DNA of 64,000 nucleotides. Source: Paenibacillus urinalis (GTDB lineage: Bacteria > Bacillota > Bacilli > Paenibacillales > Paenibacillaceae). The notes beneath the pieces are model-generated. The model saw only the letters and a list, made by a program, of their open reading frames with translations. It was not told where the DNA came from and made no database searches. Shown one piece after another: positions 60,861 to 64,000 of this stretch. Where the stretch lies: contig NZ_CP118108.1 in NCBI RefSeq assembly GCF_028747985.1, positions 3,105,501 to 3,169,500 on the forward strand, given 5' to 3'. Numbering within the stretch: position 1 is the first letter of the stretch; each line of letters starts with the position of its first letter. Position numbers and translations under genes: made by a program.

Positions 60861-61976
60861 TTAATACTCCGTGTTATTATTCTCATATACATTCTTCACG
60901 TTGTACCATTTCTGACCGACATTCGAATAGATTGTATTCGTCATAGATACCGTACTGGTTGTGCTATCTGTTCGGAATATCGATTCATCCATATTGGAGA
61001 TGTCAGAGCTATCAATAAAGACTTCAACTTTAAAAGTAGATCCTCCAACTTGACGGATGAGCTTTCCTGCATTGCTTGAGACAAAGTTGTATACATTCAA
61101 CCGACCAGGAGCATTTAACATGATGACCTTGTCTGCTCCGTTGTAAGCTGCTCCACCGTTCAGAGTAACCGTTCCAGAGCTCTTCAGAGTGAGTGCATCT
61201 TCCCCAATGTCCTCCCAGACAATATTGGCTAAGTAAGCGTTACCATATACGTGAACACCATCCGCTGCTGGAGCACCAATCACAACATTTTTCAATGTTG
61301 CTCCATTCTCCAGACGGAACACTGGATCTTGTCCCTCATCCTGACTGCCATCACCTAGTGCCGATCCAGCGACATAGCGCCGTCCGAGCCCATCAAATAC
61401 TTGTCCTGCTTCAACGACAATCGTCGAATTTACGGTCGTTGTTCCATTCGGTGATACTTTGACCAGCTGCCATTGCTGGTTAGGATTCCCTGTACTTGTC
61501 CACTGTACGACATTTGCTCCATCGGCAGTCGAATGATTATATACCTCAAGAGCTTTGCCTGAATGGCGGTTGATCAACTGAACGTGTCCGTCAATATCGA
61601 CCAATCTCCAGTGCTGATTATAATTCTGTCTAAAATTCTGCCATTGTACTACATTTCCACCGTCTGCTGTAGACCAGCCTAATACTTCAAGAGCACGGCC
61701 ACTATTCGCATTAACCAAAGAATAGTAACCGCTTCCAACACTAACAAAGCGCCAATACTGATTGTCCCCATTTAGATCAGCCCACTGCACCGCATTTCCG
61801 CCGTTGTCATGTGAATACTCGAAGATTTCAAGCGCCTTGCCACTGTTGCGGTTAATCAACTGATAAGTTGCATTGTTTGTGATGCTTGCCGCCTCAGCCG
61901 GCTGATGTGGAATAAACAGAGAAGTTGCAATAAGCGTTACGGATGCCAGAACTGAGAAAAGTTTTTTTCTAATCAT
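60861..61976 (-). CDS. Secreted pectate lyase, ricin-lectin domain plus PL3 domain
   Basis: The 371-residue protein has a signal peptide (RKKLFSVLASVTLIATSLFI, cleavage near AEAAS). A ricin-type beta-trefoil (about 35-170) follows, with three repeats of the NRNSGKALEI...GGNAVQW pattern, a sugar-binding module. The C-terminal PL3 pectate lyase (about 178-371) has VVEAGQVFDGLGRRYVAGSA, LENGATLKNVVIGAPAADGV and the catalytic region WEDIGEDALTLKSSGTV. It cuts polygalacturonate outside the cell by beta-elimination, making the unsaturated oligomers that GH105 uses. GGAGGTG precedes ATG 61976. It is monocistronic. Confidence 0.9.
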   Translation of the reverse strand: MIRKKLFSVLASVTLIATSLFIPHQPAEAASITNNATYQLINRNSGKALEIFEYSHDNGGNAVQWADLNGDNQYWRFVSVGSGYYSLVNANSGRALEVLGWSTADGGNVVQWQNFRQNYNQHWRLVDIDGHVQLINRHSGKALEVYNHSTADGANVVQWTSTGNPNQQWQLVKVSPNGTTTVNSTIVVEAGQVFDGLGRRYVAGSALGDGSQDEGQDPVFRLENGATLKNVVIGAPAADGVHVYGNAYLANIVWEDIGEDALTLKSSGTVTLNGGAAYNGADKVIMLNAPGRLNVYNFVSSNAGKLIRQVGGSTFKVEVFIDSSDISNMDESIFRTDSTTSTVSMTNTIYSNVGQKWYNVKNVYENNNTEY

Positions 61977-62169
61977 CGGGACACCTCCTATTATTTTCGA
62001 ATAAATAAATCGAACGCCTGCAATCTCCTTTCCTTGGATAATTGAAACATTATCAATATAACGCACAATTAAACAATTATGGAATATATATGAAACGTTT
62101 TCGAAGTAATATCTCTAAAAAATTTAATTAATTAACATCGACATTAACTACCACAGCATGAAGCCGTTC

Positions 62170-62697
62170 TTAAAGCTTAATCTTCATATGAATATCTTTT
62201 GGTTCCTTGTTAAACAGCTCTTCATCGATTTCTTTAGTTAAATGACTTCCATTACTCTGATAAAAAGAAACCGCTGATCTTGTCTCCGTTGACGAGATGT
62301 ATAAAGCGGCAGCTCCCCTGGACCTGGCCTCTTCTGAGAGCCTATCCAACAGCTGAGTCCCAATGCCTTGTCTCCTGTATTGTCTCGACACATACATAAG
62401 ATCCACTTGTAGTTGATCCTGTCGAACACCTCTAGGCTTGTGGGCAAGCACCCCGAATCCGACCAAGATATCGCCTGCAAATGCACCAACGGCCATCCCG
62501 CCTTTTTCAAGCTCGTAGATGAACCTTTCCTCCATTTCACACAGCAACACGTCGTCCCAGTTTGGACACTCGTGATCCGTCTTGATCTCAACTAGCTGAT
62601 CATTTTCCATTTCGTATATGAGCTCAATATGCTCAGAGCGATCAATCTCCTTTAATTGATGTACATCTGCAGGGGTGAGCTCTCGATAAGTTATCAT
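62170..62697 (-). CDS. GNAT family N-acetyltransferase
   Basis: The 175-residue protein has one GNAT domain. It begins ITYRELTPADVHQLKEIDRS, and motif A reads LMYVSRQYRRQGIGTQLLDRL with the acetyl-CoA loop QxxGxG as RRQGIG, then GAAALYISSTETRSAVSFYQ. ATG 62697 follows GGAGGTTGACC. The acceptor is unknown. It is downstream of the HAD gene by 35 bases in the same direction, so possibly in an operon with HAD and the phosphotransferase. Confidence 0.85.
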   Translation of the reverse strand: MITYRELTPADVHQLKEIDRSEHIELIYEMENDQLVEIKTDHECPNWDDVLLCEMEERFIYELEKGGMAVGAFAGDILVGFGVLAHKPRGVRQDQLQVDLMYVSRQYRRQGIGTQLLDRLSEEARSRGAAALYISSTETRSAVSFYQSNGSHLTKEIDEELFNKEPKDIHMKIKL

Positions 62698-62732
62698 GGT
62701 CAACCTCCAATTCTCTAATTAGTTATAGCAAG

Positions 62733-63422
62733 CTATAACTGCAATTGTATAAACGGATTGACTTGTTGGTGATTCAAAGATAAGAAATCGCTCAATTCTT
62801 CCACACTTTTTACATAGTGTGTTGGCTGCTCTGCTGTCAGCTCTTCCTCGCAACCGTACCCAAATCCCACCGCGATGGAGGCGATATGTTGATGATGAGC
62901 ACCGATAATGTCATGTTTACGGTCACCAATCATTACCGTTTGGTCTGGATCCAAATTGTAATTCTCCATCAGATAACCGATAATTTCAGCTTTGGCAGAT
63001 CGTGCACCATCCAGCTCGCTTCCACATATGTATTCAAAATAGGAGCTGAGCTCGTAGTGCTCCAATATTTGCTTCGCATATACTTCCGCCTTGGAAGTCG
63101 CAATAAACAACCGCATCTGTGGATCGCTGCTTAAACGATCGAGCATTTCTCTAACTCCAGGAAATACAGCGTTCTCGAACAGTCCGGTAACACTAAAATA
63201 TTCTCGATAATAATCAACTGCAGCTTCAATCTGTGCCTCATCCAATTGATAAAAATCTTTGAAGGAAACACGCAGCGGTGGTCCGATGAATTTGTTCAGC
63301 TCCTCCAGACTAGCAACAGCAATATTCATTTTATCCAGCGCATATTGAACCGACTTTGTAATACCCAGCTTCGGATCAGTCAATGTGCCGTCCAGGTCAA
63401 ACAATAGGTTAGTGTATGGCAT
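62733..63422 (-). CDS. HAD family hydrolase, phosphoglycolate phosphatase-like (PpaX/YjjG type)
   Basis: The 229-residue protein has motif I LLFDLDGTLTDPKLG, with the nucleophile Asp and acid Asp. It has a helical cap (about 20-85), motif II FIATSKAEV, a Lys in RSAKAEIIG and motif IV TVMIGDRKHDIIGAHHQHI. It dephosphorylates a small metabolite. ATG 63422 follows AAAAGGAG; the longer frame lacks similarity. It lies one base behind the stop of the upstream phosphotransferase, so the two are coupled. Confidence 0.87.
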   Translation of the reverse strand: MPYTNLLFDLDGTLTDPKLGITKSVQYALDKMNIAVASLEELNKFIGPPLRVSFKDFYQLDEAQIEAAVDYYREYFSVTGLFENAVFPGVREMLDRLSSDPQMRLFIATSKAEVYAKQILEHYELSSYFEYICGSELDGARSAKAEIIGYLMENYNLDPDQTVMIGDRKHDIIGAHHQHIASIAVGFGYGCEEELTAEQPTHYVKSVEELSDFLSLNHQQVNPFIQLQL

Positions 63423-63423
63423 C

Positions 63424-64000
63424 TCAATTCTCCTTTTTACACTCATGTATTGAAATCGTATTGCAACCATTTCTCTCGGTAGGGATTAATTCGATATAAT
63501 GTCGGATTTCTGCTAGCGTTAATATAACCTGTTTTTCTCCTAGATGTTGTTCCTGTGCATCCCTGCACCCCATACACAAAGATCGTTTTAAATTATATTC
63601 CAGCCAATCCAGCTTCCCTACCATTCCATTATACAGCACAGGTCGCCAGTCTATCTCCATCGAAGCTGGTTGCTTTTTGTATCCTCTCATGAAAGCTGTG
63701 AATTTCTCAGGAATTATTCGTCCATTTGCATCAACAGACCAATAGAGTAACGTCTCCGTCATATCCTGCCATTGATTTATGTAACCCGCTGCTTCCCAGT
63801 CAATAATTATAGGCACATCATCATGCCACATTATATTCTTGGGATCCAAATCTCGATGGCTTATAACCCGATCCATTGCACTTAATACCTTAACGGCAGC
63901 CACTGCTCGAGCATTCCACTCATACATTAGATCCAGATTTTCTTCTAACAGCTTAGCCCAAACCGCACTAGCGGCCTTTCCATTTTCTAAATAATAGTTC
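63424..64000 (-). CDS. Aminoglycoside phosphotransferase (APH) family kinase, partial
   Basis: The reading frame continues through the window edge, so the N-terminal part is missing; about 191 residues are visible. The kinase catalytic loop is AMDRVISHRDLDPKNIMWHD (HxDxxxxN) and the metal Asp is in VPIIIDWEAAGYINQW. These are typical of the APH/ChoK superfamily. It phosphorylates a small molecule; resistance activity cannot be claimed. It is upstream of and coupled to the HAD gene, which may remove a phosphate in the same pathway. Confidence 0.82.
   Translation of the reverse strand, partial: NYYLENGKAASAVWAKLLEENLDLMYEWNARAVAAVKVLSAMDRVISHRDLDPKNIMWHDDVPIIIDWEAAGYINQWQDMTETLLYWSVDANGRIIPEKFTAFMRGYKKQPASMEIDWRPVLYNGMVGKLDWLEYNLKRSLCMGCRDAQEQHLGEKQVILTLAEIRHYIELIPTERNGCNTISIHECKKEN

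Noticed and set aside
62090..62105. cre-like TGAAACGTTTTCGA upstream of the pectate lyase
   Set aside because: The central CG is one base out of register with the CcpA consensus and the end is CGA rather than CA.
1..64000. CRISPR arrays, tRNA/rRNA genes, prophage or integron signs
   Set aside because: No regularly spaced repeats, cloverleaf-type sequences, integrase, capsid or transposase genes were seen.

Overview
The window looks like chromosomal DNA of a Paenibacillus-type member of the Bacillota. Ribosome binding sites are strong AGGAGG-type sites, and GTG and TTG starts occur. There are many AraC-type regulators beside plant-polysaccharide genes, LplA/LplB/YtcP-type transporters, an rbsRKDACB operon in Bacillus gene order, and a C30-carotenoid (staphyloxanthin-type) gene set. 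Genus is an inference from gene content; I could not search a database. No rRNA, tRNA, CRISPR array, prophage or complete insertion sequence was seen.

Layout. 1-3.9 kb: a possible degenerate element, then an AraC regulator divergent from an Idh/MocA dehydrogenase, an aldo/keto reductase and a hexapeptide acetyltransferase. 3.9-7.3 kb: crtO and crtQ divergent from crtP, the late steps of staphyloxanthin-type pigment synthesis; the early genes crtM and crtN are not here. 7.4-18.7 kb: a pectin/rhamnogalacturonan locus. One long minus-strand unit reads permease, solute-binding lipoprotein, GH105, GH28, esterase, GH43. The second permease is on the opposite strand, next to a membrane-anchored YesS-like AraC regulator. 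18.9-27.8 kb: housekeeping and unknown genes (cupin, methyltransferase, EIIA-Glc, copper-amine-oxidase-type stalk protein, XRE/DUF2975 pair, three unknown genes, DHA2 drug exporter). 28-33.2 kb: nrdDG, a DUF1796 protein, and a short-chain dehydrogenase divergent from a TetR regulator. 33.3-43.9 kb: a second sugar region with GH78, AraC, GDPD, an amidohydrolase, the wreck of rhaD, GH43, GH127 and another AraC. 44-51.2 kb: small genes and the ribose operon. 51.4-58.8 kb: a frameshifted glycine-rich-domain gene, then the nitrate assimilation genes nasC, nasB (frameshifted) and the divergent narK. 58.9-64 kb: cupredoxin, an SPFH/Arc pair, a secreted ricin-lectin/PL3 pectate lyase, GNAT, HAD and a phosphotransferase cut by the window edge.

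The most interesting signal is in the nasB/narK intergenic region (57099-57559). Each divergent transcript has a sigma-A promoter with a GlnR/TnrA-type box on its -35. Each is followed by a leader with two small hairpins whose six-base loops carry A at position 1 and G at position 4. The second hairpin shares bases with an intrinsic terminator placed before the coding start. This is the published architecture of ANTAR-protein antitermination targets, here found twice, back to back. No ANTAR protein is encoded in the window.

Three genes are broken: nasB (one base short in an A-run), the glycine-rich-domain gene (one-base frameshift) and rhaD (only parts of the middle and tail remain). The first two could be assembly errors; rhaD cannot be explained by a single-base error.
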